Shown here piece after piece: positions 63,942 through 64,000 of a stretch of 64,000 nt of DNA. The notes below the pieces were generated by a model. It had not been told where the DNA came from. It ran no database searches and saw only the letters and a list, made by a program, of their open reading frames with translations. The translations under genes and the position numbers were made by a program. Source of the stretch: Doris montereyensis (taxonomy: Eukaryota > Mollusca > Gastropoda > Nudibranchia > Dorididae); NCBI GenBank assembly GCA_037039925.1, contig JAXRKP010001660.1, forward strand, positions 32,501-96,500. The letters are read 5' to 3'. The number at the start of each line of letters is the position of its first letter. The stretch's first letter is position 1.

Positions 63942-64000
63942 CAAAAGCGCGTGATGATGAAATCACGTCACCTCTCGATAGCGGCGAGACCACCGCAGTA

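Larger units (their letters stand above)
61933..64000. other. Large foldback (inverted-repeat) structure, right end cut by the window
   Basis: The left arm (61933-62059) carries TACTGCCGTG, TCTCGCCGC, ATCGAGAGGTGACGTGAT, CACGCGCTTTTG, then TTTTCCTCCGGGTTTTCTAC and a second TATCGAGAGGTGACGTGAT. The right arm carries the complement in two pieces: 63511-63563 (GATACCGGCGAGACCACGGC, AAAACCCGGCGGAAAATAGA) and 63942-64000 (AAAAGCGCGTGATGATG, AATCACGTCACCTCTCGATA). A truncated LINE separates the pieces. Could be a foldback transposon; its full extent lies to the right. Confidence 0.8.

Overview
The window is animal nuclear DNA: AT-rich, with GT-AG introns, long microsatellites and dense transposons. 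The gene content is metazoan and the repeat mix (tRNA-derived SINEs, LINEs, P, piggyBac, Tc1 and pogo-like DNA elements, many TAGATCTA and AGGCCTA words) suits a marine invertebrate, most likely a mollusc. The species call is inference only.

Region 1 (1-27971, + strand) is most of one gene, a NEDD4/NEDD4L-type HECT E3 ubiquitin ligase. I can place 22 exons: the second half of the C2 domain, four WW domains, linkers, the complete HECT domain and the stop codon. The promoter and first exons lie to the left of the window. Nearly every disturbance of its reading frame is a one-base change in a short homopolymer run, so I read the gene as functional and the breaks as residual sequencing error. A 152-bp tandem duplication over one C2 exon may be an assembly fault.

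The introns carry insertions. They include a hairpin made of two opposed SINE copies (5.4-5.7 kb), a hAT-like non-autonomous element (8.2-9.8 kb), LINE 3' ends, SINEs, and a structurally complete P element with a THAP-domain transposase (19.1-22.8 kb, antisense to the host gene) that has imperfect 29-bp terminal inverted repeats and a perfect 8-bp target duplication.

Region 2 (28-50 kb) is intergenic. It holds a piggyBac element between TTAA sites (30.1-32.4 kb), two pogo/Tc1-like non-autonomous elements flanked by TA (42.4-43.3 and 48.8-49.9 kb), a 62-bp minisatellite, a (GA)n run and copies of a short dispersed repeat.

Region 3 (about 45-56.5 kb, - strand) contains a second, unrecognised gene. 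Its first coding exon (ATG at 56428) and two or three further exons encode a coiled-coil protein. A nearly full-length LINE (51.4-54.7 kb) sits in its largest visible intron on the opposite strand.

Region 4 (57-64 kb) has a dead Tc1 transposase split by a SINE, then a large foldback structure. Its arms are near 61.94-62.06 kb and 63.51-64.0 kb; its loop is an unusual alternating GAA-rich/CT-rich array, and its right arm is split by a truncated LINE with a visible target duplication. Apart from the two host genes, almost everything recognisable is mobile DNA or its debris.
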